The notes beneath the pieces were generated by a model that was not told where the DNA came from, searched no databases, and saw only the letters and a program-made list of their open reading frames with translations. A program made the translations under genes and the position numbers. From assembly GCA_002342685.1 (NCBI GenBank), contig DDQN01000035.1, positions 1 through 12,061 of the forward strand: a stretch of DNA of 12,061 nt, written 5' to 3'. Positions within the stretch are counted from its first letter, which is position 1, and the number at the start of each line of letters is the position of its first letter. Positions 1 to 6,323 of this stretch are shown piece after piece. The stretch is from Vibrio sp. UBA2441. GTDB lineage: Bacteria; Pseudomonadota; Gammaproteobacteria; Enterobacterales; Vibrionaceae.

Positions 1-11
1 TTGCGATGCTG

Positions 12-27
12 TTAACTGAACAGTTAA
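12..27. repeat. inverted repeat downstream of tRNA-Cys
   Basis: TTAACTG-AA-CAGTTAA is a perfect 7-bp inverted repeat with a 2-nt centre, lying about 45 nt past the 3' end of the tRNA on its own strand. It may be a hairpin involved in 3' processing or termination, or a protein site. It has no T tract on the minus strand, so it is not a canonical terminator. Confidence 0.4.
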
Positions 28-70
28 GACACCATCTTAAATACTGAACTTCATTCAATATTACAAAATG

Positions 71-144
71 TGGAGGCGCGTCCCGGAGTCGAACCGAGGT
101 CCACGGATTTGCAATCCGCTGCATAGCCACTCTGCCAACGCGCC
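71..144 (-). tRNA. tRNA-Cys (anticodon GCA)
   Basis: Read on the minus strand the 74 nt form a complete cloverleaf. The acceptor arm GGCGCGT pairs with ACGCGCC. The anticodon loop TTGCAAA carries GCA, the T arm contains GGTTCGACTCC, and the discriminator U is followed by an encoded CCA (TCCA at the 3' end, plus-strand TGGA at 71-74). The GCA anticodon decodes UGC/UGU, so the product delivers cysteine. It stands alone here; no other tRNA gene is adjacent inside the window. Confidence 0.97.
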
Positions 145-180
145 AAATGTTTCATGGGTTTCCCCTTGAGAACGAGACGT

Positions 181-208
181 ACTTTAACGGATTGAGATTT
201 TGAGTCAA
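181..208 (-). promoter_or_regulatory. putative sigma70 promoter of tRNA-Cys
   Basis: On the minus strand TTGACT (203-208) and TAAAGT (181-186) are separated by 16 bp. That is 5/6 and 4/6 of the sigma70 consensus. It would start transcription about 30 nt upstream of the mature 5' end of tRNA-Cys, a reasonable leader for RNase P processing. This is motif reading only. Confidence 0.5.
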
Positions 209-351
209 CAAAAAAATCATATATTTCAATCAAATGGTCACTCAGCGAACAATATGATTGAATTTTTCTCAGTTTGTTCAATTTCAGAACAAACCATAAA
301 GCTTAATAATCAAAAATGTATTATCTTCATCTAACAGTTTTACAAATAACC

Positions 352-382
352 TTGACACCAGAACCCCAATGTCAGTTATTAT
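352..382 (+). promoter_or_regulatory. promoter with 19-bp spacer and dyad (MerR-like geometry)
   Basis: A perfect -35 TTGACA (352-357) and a -10 TATTAT (377-382, 5/6) are separated by 19 bp. The dyad TGACA/TGTCA (353-357 and 370-374) spans most of the spacer. Overlong 19-20 bp spacers with a dyad between the hexamers are the hallmark of promoters twisted open by MerR-family regulators. The dyad centre is about 3 bp off the spacer centre, so the match is imperfect. The start codon lies 32 nt beyond the -10. No merR-type gene is in the window. Confidence 0.4.
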
Positions 383-413
383 CGCCCTACTCTACTTCTG
401 TGATTAAGATTTA

Positions 414-776
414 ATGCTTAAGATGACTCGGACAATTTGGCTCACGTGCACAACACTAATAGCTATAACGCTCTCTAGTGCTGCAAGTTGCGCCGCACTT
501 ATACCGATTCAAATTGATACGTCTTCTCAATTTACAGAAATTGACTCAGCTACCAATGTTCTTTTTTCCACGTTACATTGCGATGAGAACCAATCGACAG
601 AAAAGTTCGAAACTGTCCATCATTACTGTAGTGCAATGTGCTTACTGAGTTTCCCTGTCACACAGACCAATAGCCAAATACCAGAACAACCACACACCCT
701 TGCGCTAATACGTGCTGAATATTCCAGTATAGCCGACACCTTTGCAAGAGCATTGTATAAGCCCCCCATCGCTTAA
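414..776 (+). CDS. small exported His/Cys protein, DUF2946-like
   Basis: A 120-residue protein. Its hydrophobic N-terminus (about residues 8-28) reads as a signal sequence, with possible cleavage around SCA-A (25-28) or, less likely, lipidation at C26 (AASC, a poor lipobox). The mature part has H55-C56 and a HHYCSAMC cluster (H69, H70, C72, C76), followed by hydrophobic residues, and ends in LYKPPIA. Small exported proteins with paired His/Cys and a terminal K/R-PP motif resemble the DUF2946 type, often found near metal-handling genes. This likeness is from memory and no metal function is shown. There is no clear Shine-Dalgarno; Met4 at 423 is an alternative start. It sits 127 bp before dsbA and may be transcribed separately. 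Confidence 0.62.
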   Translation: MLKMTRTIWLTCTTLIAITLSSAASCAALIPIQIDTSSQFTEIDSATNVLFSTLHCDENQSTEKFETVHHYCSAMCLLSFPVTQTNSQIPEQPHTLALIRAEYSSIADTFARALYKPPIA

Positions 777-903
777 TCTGATTTAGGTTTACCTATCCTT
801 GTTTTAACTCTATTTTAATTTTAATAGGCGCCATTTAACATATTCCATCTGTAATTGGCTTGATGGCGCTAAAAGCATTACCTGCCCAAACTGGAGAAAA
901 TTA

Positions 904-1506
904 ATGAAAAAATTATTTGCACTGTTTATCACTGTTTTTTTGAGTATCTCTGCTCAAGCAGTTCAGTTCACAGAAGGTGATTACTACACGACCCTAGATT
1001 TAGAAAAATCATCAAAACCTACAGTAACTGAGTATTTTTCATTTTACTGCCCTCACTGTTATAAATTTGAAAGTGCTATTGCGGCACTTAAAAAGAACAT
1101 TCCTACCACAACTACATTCCAAAAAGTTCACGTAGCTTTTAAAGGAAGCAACAATATGGCAGTGCCAATGGCAAAAGCCTACGCCACTATGATTGTACTC
1201 GGCGAAGAAGAAACTATGATTCCCGTTATGTTCAGACAAATTCATGATCTAAAACAGACGCCAAAAGACGAAGCAGCATTACGCCAAGTTTTTCTAGATA
1301 ACGGTATTGAGCCAAAAAAATTCGACGCCGCTTACAATGGATTTGCCGTTGATTCAATGCAAAAACGCTTTGACAAGCAATTTGACTCGAGTACATTGAC
1401 AGGCGTACCGGGTGTGATTGTGAATAATAAATACGTAGTTAAGACTGGAAAGATAAAGACTTACGATGAGTACTTTTCGCTGGTAAACTACTTGCTTAAA
1501 AAATAG
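904..1506 (+). CDS. dsbA: thiol:disulfide interchange protein DsbA
   Basis: Periplasmic oxidase that donates its active-site disulfide to newly exported proteins. The 200-residue product has a signal peptide (MKKLFALFITVFLSISAQA) with cleavage predicted after A19. The thioredoxin-fold active site C49-P50-H51-C52 sits in FYCPHCYKFE, an inserted helical domain spans about residues 65-150, and the cis-proline loop is GVPG (V168-P169). Length and CPHC dipeptide are those of classical gammaproteobacterial DsbA. The start is supported by GGAGA at 893-897, 6 nt before the ATG. A hairpin terminator follows immediately, so it is the last gene of its transcript. The glycine after the cis-proline (GVPG, where GVPA or GVPT is common) is a minor variation. 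Its partner dsbB is not in the window. Likely clients nearby are the cysteine-rich secreted proteins. Confidence 0.96.
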   Translation: MKKLFALFITVFLSISAQAVQFTEGDYYTTLDLEKSSKPTVTEYFSFYCPHCYKFESAIAALKKNIPTTTTFQKVHVAFKGSNNMAVPMAKAYATMIVLGEEETMIPVMFRQIHDLKQTPKDEAALRQVFLDNGIEPKKFDAAYNGFAVDSMQKRFDKQFDSSTLTGVPGVIVNNKYVVKTGKIKTYDEYFSLVNYLLKK

Positions 1507-1514
1507 TAATTAAT

Positions 1515-1545
1515 TCGCCCTAATTACAACTATTAGGGCGATTTT
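1515..1545 (+). terminator. Rho-independent terminator after dsbA, possibly bidirectional
   Basis: TCGCCCTAAT (1515-1524) and ATTAGGGCGA (1532-1541) form a perfect 10-bp stem with a 7-nt loop. A short T run follows, 8 nt after the dsbA stop codon. On the opposite strand the hairpin is followed by AT-rich sequence reaching a run of Ts, so it could also stop transcripts of the convergent lipoprotein gene at 1585-1761. Confidence 0.8.
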
Positions 1546-1584
1546 CGACTTATCAAATTAAACCTTTTCTAAGGTACATTTATA

Positions 1585-1761
1585 CTAACAATTGCCTTTT
1601 TTGCTCTGACCTGGTGGGCAAAACTTTCCATTTGAATCTGAACTATTGCCATCCTTTGTGCTTACTTTAATTTCTACGTCTTCAACTTGACCTTCAACAC
1701 GAGTTAATTGGCAACTACTTAACATGAATACAACTATAATTGAATGGAATATTGTTTTCAT
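1585..1761 (-). CDS. 58-residue lipoprotein with C-terminal CPPGQSKKGNC
   Basis: An intact minus-strand frame of 58 codons. The N-terminus MKTIFHSIIVVFMLSSC is a lipoprotein signal: basic K2, a hydrophobic stretch, then lipobox L14-S15-S16-C17. Lipidation at C17 would leave a 42-residue mature peptide. Residue +2 is Q, not D, which by the Lol rule favours the outer membrane. The mature part is acidic and polar (VEGQVEDVEIKV, then a Gly/Ser/Asn/Asp linker) and ends in CPPGQSKKGNC (48-58). The two end cysteines could form a disulfide. PPGxxKK motifs recur in small envelope proteins of Proteobacteria, but I know no function. AGGA lies 13 nt before the ATG, a long spacing. It is convergent with dsbA. 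The lipobox makes chance coding unlikely. Confidence 0.72.
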   Translation of the reverse strand: MKTIFHSIIVVFMLSSCQLTRVEGQVEDVEIKVSTKDGNSSDSNGKFCPPGQSKKGNC

Positions 1762-1826
1762 AAGACTAGGTGGTTCCTGAGTAAAGCATTAATACTACCA
1801 TATTAGTAAATTCATGCCGTAGTGTC

Positions 1827-1856
1827 GTGACCATATACTCATACTTGCTATATAAT
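1827..1856 (+). promoter_or_regulatory. candidate promoter for the GGDEF/EAL gene
   Basis: A perfect TATAAT at 1851-1856 is preceded, 18 bp upstream, by GTGACC (1827-1832, 4/6 of TTGACA). A second TATAAT lies at 1866-1871. Either would give a leader of roughly 150-180 nt before the coding start. AT-rich DNA yields such motifs by chance, so this is tentative. Confidence 0.35.
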
Positions 1857-2020
1857 TGAAATAATTATAATACATCCTTATCTGCTAAATTCTGAATATC
1901 GAATGATAATAAAAGACGATATCCAGACACAAATATCATTTTAGAGCTATTCTTAAAGTTAACTATTAACCTTAAACCCTTTAAACTACCTGATAAATAA
2001 CAAAAAGAGAGACAGGTCCT

Positions 2021-2041
2021 ATGCTTGTAGCAGTGTTATGA
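2021..2041 (+). other. six-codon leader ORF overlapping the GGDEF/EAL start
   Basis: ATG CTT GTA GCA GTG TTA TGA encodes MLVAVL. Its stop overlaps the next ATG as ATGA (2038-2041). The purine-rich stretch AGAGAGACAGG (2006-2016) is correctly placed for this ATG. The 2038 start has no ribosome binding site of its own, and no in-frame ATG, GTG or TTG lies between it and 1990. This suggests translational coupling from a minimal leader peptide; translation of the leader is inferred. Confidence 0.4.
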
Positions 2042-3603
2042 AATTATTGTCAATAATGATGACGCTTGTTGGTGTTTCATTTCTGATCTACGGCCTTTTT
2101 CCCATTTTCTCAATATGTAGGAAAGGTGACCAACCGGGCTGGCGATTGCTATTGCTATTAGTTCTGTTCTTTATCATCGGTTATCTTGCTTCTATTGTAC
2201 TTTTTTACACTGCTCCTAAGTTTGAATCCGTATTTCTTATCCACGCTACCATCCTATTAAGTGGCAGTATATTTGTTGCTATGGTTTCTCAGTTCAGCCT
2301 TCGAAGCATTAAAACCATCGAAAAATCCATCACTCGAGAACAGTACAATGCATTTCATGATAATTTAACTGGACTAGAGAATCGGCAATGTTTTCTAAAA
2401 GTCATGTCCGAATACAAAAAAAAGCAAATATCCTTCACACTGCTGTTAATCGATTTGAACAACTTTAAACAAGTGAATGATGCGCTAGGGCATTTCTACG
2501 GTGACCAACTGCTTTCGGCTGTCGCAAAAAAACTCAATCGCGAACTCCCGGACCAGTGTCAATTATTTAGAATCGGGGGGGATGAGTTTACCTTAGTGTG
2601 GAAAAATGACGCCAAACTAAAAGTAGAATGTATTGTTAATAATATTCACGAATTACTAAGCCAGCCATTTCCCATTCAGGGTTATTCCTTAGCTGTTGGA
2701 GCGAGCATCGGCATGAGCTCTTTTCCAAAACATAGCGTAGATATTAATGACTTATTACAACAAGCCGATATCGCAATGTATGTGTCCAAGCATAGAAAAA
2801 TGCCCTTTGTTATATTTTCCGATGAGCTCAGTGATGGTGTAGAAGAGAAATTGGCCATAGCTAACAAGCTCCAGAAAGCACTGGCTAACAAGGAGTTTGA
2901 ACTCTATTACCAGCCTATAATGAGAACAGAGAGCCAGTCTCCTCATGGAGCCGAGGTATTAATTCGTTGGCCACAAGCCGATGGCAGCTTTATTCCACCC
3001 GATAAATTTATTCCTATTGCCGAGCAAAGCACGATAATCAATGAAATAACCTACCGGGTAATTCATCAATGCTTATCAGATTTTCAGGTATTACAACAAC
3101 AGGGCTTTTCTGGCTGCCTGCATGTTAATTTATCAGCAAAAGACCTGCACAATGATTCGTTAATTGATCTTATTAATAATCTAATTTCAACGTCAAATCT
3201 GGAACCTGATAAGTTCGTCTTTGAAATAACGGAAAGTACCATGATGACTGATGTAAAGAAAGCCAAAATCATGATGACCCGTATGACTGAATTTGGTTTC
3301 ACTTTTAGTATCGACGACTTTGGTACAGGCTTTTCATCTCTTTCGTTATTAAGAGATCTTCCTATATCTCAAATTAAAATTGACCGTTCATTTGTTAGCG
3401 ATATGGAAAAAAACAATTCAAACCACTCCATAGTTAATTCGGTTATTCATCTAGCAAAAAACCTTCAATGCAGCGTGGTTGCCGAAGGCGTAGAAAACCA
3501 AGAAGTCACATCTCAATTACAGTCAATGAACTGTGATTACCTACAGGGTTACTATTTTAGTAAGCCAATGCCTTTACAAGACTTTATCGAATATTTGAAA
3601 TAG
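2038..3603 (+). CDS. membrane-bound GGDEF/EAL c-di-GMP enzyme
   Basis: A 521-residue inner-membrane protein acting on cyclic di-GMP. Three predicted TM segments (about 4-24, 36-58 and 65-87) form a short sensor without a recognisable ligand domain. The GGDEF domain (about 103-262) carries intact G180-G-D-E-F184, so diguanylate cyclase activity is possible; there is no RxxD inhibitory site at the usual place before it. The EAL domain (about 270-521) has the signature as E306-V-L, plus N364 (NLSAKDL), E396 (EITES), D426-D427 (IDDFGTG), K447, E483 (EGVE) and Q503. All metal and catalytic residues of active phosphodiesterases are therefore present. Which activity dominates cannot be read from sequence. 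Translation appears coupled to the leader ORF at 2021-2041. It is probably monocistronic, since alkC has its own promoter. Confidence 0.93.
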   Translation: MKLLSIMMTLVGVSFLIYGLFPIFSICRKGDQPGWRLLLLLVLFFIIGYLASIVLFYTAPKFESVFLIHATILLSGSIFVAMVSQFSLRSIKTIEKSITREQYNAFHDNLTGLENRQCFLKVMSEYKKKQISFTLLLIDLNNFKQVNDALGHFYGDQLLSAVAKKLNRELPDQCQLFRIGGDEFTLVWKNDAKLKVECIVNNIHELLSQPFPIQGYSLAVGASIGMSSFPKHSVDINDLLQQADIAMYVSKHRKMPFVIFSDELSDGVEEKLAIANKLQKALANKEFELYYQPIMRTESQSPHGAEVLIRWPQADGSFIPPDKFIPIAEQSTIINEITYRVIHQCLSDFQVLQQQGFSGCLHVNLSAKDLHNDSLIDLINNLISTSNLEPDKFVFEITESTMMTDVKKAKIMMTRMTEFGFTFSIDDFGTGFSSLSLLRDLPISQIKIDRSFVSDMEKNNSNHSIVNSVIHLAKNLQCSVVAEGVENQEVTSQLQSMNCDYLQGYYFSKPMPLQDFIEYLK

Positions 3604-3662
3604 CAGTTATTCACAAGTATCAACTTAAACTGCCCCTGTTCCACCATAAAATGGAAACATCA

Positions 3663-3691
3663 TTTACATCGCAACTGTATGCATGTACAGT
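3663..3691 (+). promoter_or_regulatory. putative alkC promoter overlapped by the LexA box
   Basis: TTTACA (3663-3668, 5/6 of the -35 consensus) and TACAGT (3686-3691, 4/6 of the -10) have the optimal 17-bp spacing. This would give a 5' leader of about 30 nt before the ATG at 3729. The palindromic LexA-like site covers the spacer and the -10, the usual position for repression. Confidence 0.5.
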
Positions 3692-3692
3692 T
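3673..3692. promoter_or_regulatory. LexA (SOS) box upstream of alkC
   Basis: AACTGTATGCATGTACAGTT contains CTG-N10-CAG with the CTGT-N8-ACAG core at 3675-3690. It agrees with the E. coli consensus TACTGTATATATATACAGTA at 15 of 20 positions. The palindrome extends to a perfect 9-bp repeat, GCAACTGTA/TACAGTTGC (3671-3694). It ends 36 bp before the start of a DNA-repair gene and overlaps a plausible promoter, which supports an SOS operator over a chance palindrome. Confidence 0.72.
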
Positions 3693-3728
3693 GCAGTAAA
3701 GATTAAAAAGGATGGAGCATAAGGCATT

Positions 3729-4832
3729 ATGAGTAGTTTATTTAAAGACATTTACTCAAAATCATTTTACGCAATGTTATCCGATACTCTAACCCTTACT
3801 ATCCCTGCATTTGATAAAACCGCATTTATTAAATTAATTTTTAATGATGACTTTGATGGATACGAGTTAAAAGAAAGAATGAGGCATACTGCTCGTGTAC
3901 TTCACTGTTTTCTACCCGACAACTTTCCCCAAGCCGCAAATTCTATAAAGCAACTGATTGCGAACCTTGAGCTAGCCGGAATCAAAGAAGAAAGCGTTGA
4001 ATACATGTTTATACCAGAGTACATCTCAATGTATGGATTGGATGACTATGATAGTTCTATTTCTGCTTTTGAGGTTGTAACCCAGTTTACCAGCTGTGAG
4101 TTTGCCGTTCGGCCGTACATTTTAAAATACCCAGAGCAAATGATCGAGCAAATGTTACAGTGGTCTAATCATCACCATCATATGGTCAGGAGGCTTGCCA
4201 GCGAAGGAAGCAGGCCTAGACTCCCTTGGGCTATAGCACTACCAAGTTTTAAACATAACCCATCTGAGATACTGCCTATATTAAACAACCTTAAACATGA
4301 TAACTGTGAAATAGTAAGAAGAAGTGTCGCGAATAATCTCAATGATATAGCAAAAGACAACCCTGACGTTGTCATTAAAATTTCGACTCAATGGTTAGGT
4401 CTCAGCAAAGAAACCGATAAGTTGGTAAAACATGGCTGCAGAACTCTGTTAAAACAAGGCAGTCCCGAAGCCTTAAAGCTCTTTGGTTTCGACAGCGCCC
4501 ATATTGAACTATCCAACTTAATGATTCCTGAGCCAAAAGTCACTTTGGGAGCGAGTTTAACATTCTCATTTACTCTATTAAACAACAGCGCTTTGCCAAC
4601 GAAGTTGAGGCTTGAATATGGCATTTATTTTAAAAAAAATAATGGTACGCTTTCACGAAAAGTCTTTAAAATCAGCGAACGGAACATCGAGCCAAATCAA
4701 AGCTACCCAATAATCAGAAATCAAAGCTTCAAACCAATCACAACCCGTAAACTCTATGAAGGTACTCATCAACTTTCTATTATTATTAACGGAAAAGAGA
4801 GTAAAAAAGTCCCCTTCGAATTAGTGTTTTAA
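3729..4832 (+). CDS. alkC: AlkC-type DNA alkylation-repair glycosylase with Ig-like C-terminus
   Basis: Predicted cytoplasmic DNA glycosylase of the HEAT-like repeat superfamily (AlkC/AlkD), which excises alkylated bases such as 3-methyladenine (and 3-methylcytosine in studied AlkC proteins) to start base excision repair. The 367 residues are mostly helical up to about 255. The most telling segment is MVRRLASEGSRPRLPWA (152-168), the conserved AlkC-like DNA-binding and catalytic region. Another HEAT-like segment, EIVRRSVANNLNDIAKDNPD, follows at 194-213. Residues about 260-367 are beta-rich (LTFSFTLLNNS, HQLSIIINGKE, end VPFELVF) and fit the Ig-like domain of the longer AlkC subgroup. AAGG sits 4 nt and GGATGGAG 11 nt before the ATG. 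A LexA box lies upstream. Its 3' end overlaps the convergent MFS gene by 12 bp. The exact subfamily is from motif memory. Confidence 0.82.
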   Translation: MSSLFKDIYSKSFYAMLSDTLTLTIPAFDKTAFIKLIFNDDFDGYELKERMRHTARVLHCFLPDNFPQAANSIKQLIANLELAGIKEESVEYMFIPEYISMYGLDDYDSSISAFEVVTQFTSCEFAVRPYILKYPEQMIEQMLQWSNHHHHMVRRLASEGSRPRLPWAIALPSFKHNPSEILPILNNLKHDNCEIVRRSVANNLNDIAKDNPDVVIKISTQWLGLSKETDKLVKHGCRTLLKQGSPEALKLFGFDSAHIELSNLMIPEPKVTLGASLTFSFTLLNNSALPTKLRLEYGIYFKKNNGTLSRKVFKISERNIEPNQSYPIIRNQSFKPITTRKLYEGTHQLSIIINGKESKKVPFELVF

Positions 4833-6035
4833 AAACGACTGCTGTGCAGGTATTACCGCCAATCCTGCGATAAATATGGTCACCGCGAGAGAACCAAATA
4901 AAGACTCGCCTGACCAACCCTGCTCTATTAAAAGTCCAAACAACCACGGTGCAGCGGCCGTTGAAAGAATCATCAAGGAGGTCATCATGGATCGAATCGC
5001 ACCAATGTGCTCCACACCATATATTTCCGCCCATAGAGCATTAATAATTGGGTTTGAAGCCCCAATGCCCACGCCAAAAAAAGTCATAAATAATATAGCG
5101 GACCAACTCTGATCTAAAAAAGTTAATATGCAAAGCCCTAAGAAAAGTGGAATCATCATATAAGACAGCAAGTTTTTAGCACTAAATCTGTCTACTAAAC
5201 TTCCCGTAACCATTGAACCTAACCAATGCATGATGCCATAAGCAATAAAGCTATTTGCCAATAAACCAGGTGTCCAATCTTTTTGAGTTAGTAAAAAATT
5301 CTGCTGAATAAAAACACCCGTCACGATAAAAGGGGCGGCTAAAGTAGAAGGTAAAATAACCCAAAAACGCCAGTCTGCCAGCACTTCTCTGCGACCACTT
5401 TTATTATCACTTTGATTATTAGAATGAATAGATCTGACGACCGCCTTTAATGTCGTTGATTGAGATAATAAATAATAAGCGCAAGGCAAATAGACCAGAA
5501 CAACTACCCCAGACAATGCAAGCCAACTTGAACGCCATCCTAACCAGTTAATCAACACGACCACAAGGATAGGCAAAACAACTTCACCAAACGCAACGCC
5601 ACTGCCCGCAACACTAATGGCTTTACCTCTTTGATGCGAGTATGAACGGATCATCGTTGTCTGTGCGGTATGAGGAAGCAACCCTTGCCCCGTAAGCCTT
5701 AGTGCATAGAAGGCAACAAACAACATTACTGGTGACATGATATTAGCCATTAATACACAAGCAGCAGCCAGTATAATTGCCACAACTGTTATGAACGGCC
5801 GCACGCTCCACCGATCGACCATACTACCAACAAACATAATAGTAATACTGCTACAGAGCGTCGCTACAGCATATATCATACCGTAGTCCATGGCCGAGAT
5901 AGTTAGGTCTCTCTGAATGTCAGCGCCATACCAACTCAAAAAAAAGGACTGGCCAAAGTTACCAACAAATACAGTTAAAAAACCAAACGACAACAGTGGC
6001 CACTGTTGACGAAAGAAATAGATATAGCTTTCCAT
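4821..6035 (-). CDS. MFS transporter, 12 TM
   Basis: A 404-residue inner-membrane secondary transporter of the major facilitator superfamily. It has two six-helix halves joined by a polar loop (about 191-222). The loop 2-3 signature (motif A) appears in both halves: GSMVDRWSVRP at 70-80 and GSLVDRFSAKN at 278-288, showing the internal pseudo-repeat. The opening region FGQSFFLSWYGADI, then a YGMIYAVATL-like helix, resembles monocarboxylate/oxalate-formate-type carriers, but the substrate cannot be assigned. The start is supported by AAAGGATGTC just before the ATG. The 3' end overlaps alkC by 12 bp tail-to-tail with no terminator between, so each transcript probably runs antisense into the other gene. 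The leader carries a strong RNA hairpin at 6119-6142. Confidence 0.9.
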   Translation of the reverse strand: MESYIYFFRQQWPLLSFGFLTVFVGNFGQSFFLSWYGADIQRDLTISAMDYGMIYAVATLCSSITIMFVGSMVDRWSVRPFITVVAIILAAACVLMANIMSPVMLFVAFYALRLTGQGLLPHTAQTTMIRSYSHQRGKAISVAGSGVAFGEVVLPILVVVLINWLGWRSSWLALSGVVVLVYLPCAYYLLSQSTTLKAVVRSIHSNNQSDNKSGRREVLADWRFWVILPSTLAAPFIVTGVFIQQNFLLTQKDWTPGLLANSFIAYGIMHWLGSMVTGSLVDRFSAKNLLSYMMIPLFLGLCILTFLDQSWSAILFMTFFGVGIGASNPIINALWAEIYGVEHIGAIRSMMTSLMILSTAAAPWLFGLLIEQGWSGESLFGSLAVTIFIAGLAVIPAQQSFLKH

Positions 6036-6118
6036 GACATCCTTTTTAAGAACAAATAATCAACTCATTACGGCAGCCTTATGCTAAAGCAACTTCATGA
6101 TGTATTTTCTGAAGGGAA

Positions 6119-6142
6119 TAAGAACGCCAACCGGCATTCTTA
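6119..6142 (-). promoter_or_regulatory. GU-compensated hairpin in the MFS 5' leader
   Basis: On the minus strand TAAGAATGCC-GGTT-GGCGTTCTTA folds into a 10-bp stem with a 4-nt loop, one pair being U-G. On the plus strand the same position is an unpaired C/A, so the complete stem exists only in RNA from the transporter's strand. It lies 84-107 nt before the start codon. There is no U tract, so it is not a simple terminator. Confidence 0.4.
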
Positions 6143-6161
6143 GCCCAACGATAATAACTTG

Positions 6162-6191
6162 TTGCACATAACTTGTAATTAAAAATATAAA
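6162..6191 (+). promoter_or_regulatory. candidate promoter for the 330-aa gene
   Basis: TTGCAC (6162-6167, 4/6) and TATAAA (6186-6191, 5/6) are separated by 18 bp in the divergent intergenic region, about 130 nt before the ATG at 6324. This is weak motif evidence only. Confidence 0.3.
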
Positions 6192-6209
6192 AACCAATTA
6201 AACCATTAA

Positions 6210-6227
6210 AGGTGATATTTACCACCT
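6210..6227. repeat. 18-bp dyad in the divergent intergenic region
   Basis: AGGTGATATTTACCACCT has perfect 5-bp outer arms (AGGTG/CACCT) around an AT-rich 8-bp centre. It sits between the transporter and the 330-aa gene, where a shared operator would be expected. No regulator gene is adjacent, and a 5-bp-arm dyad may arise by chance. Confidence 0.3.
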
Positions 6228-6323
6228 AACGGGTCAAACAATCACACAACACTATTCTGATAACCTAATCCCAGGATGACATTTAAATTTTAAATCATCA
6301 AAGCACAGACTTCAGAGAGAATC

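Noticed and set aside
9..23. Second LexA-like site, CTGTTAACTGAACAG
   Set aside because: The spacing is CTG-N9-CAG, one base short of the LexA rule, and there is no SOS-type gene next to it.
71..144. tRNA-Cys as an integration site for a genomic island
   Set aside because: No integrase is present and no second copy of the tRNA 3' end was seen in the window.
51..281. Open frame of 76 codons on the minus strand
   Set aside because: It runs through the whole tRNA-Cys gene and its promoter, and its product looks like translated tRNA; it is not a protein gene.
828..869. GCGCCAT/ATGGCGC inverted repeat upstream of dsbA
   Set aside because: Only 7 bp of perfect pairing with a 28-nt loop and no T tract; likely chance, not a terminator or a recognisable operator.
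4786..5034. Open frames antisense to or shifted within the MFS gene and other large genes
   Set aside because: They lie wholly or almost wholly inside well-supported genes, lack ribosome binding sites and show no protein-like composition.
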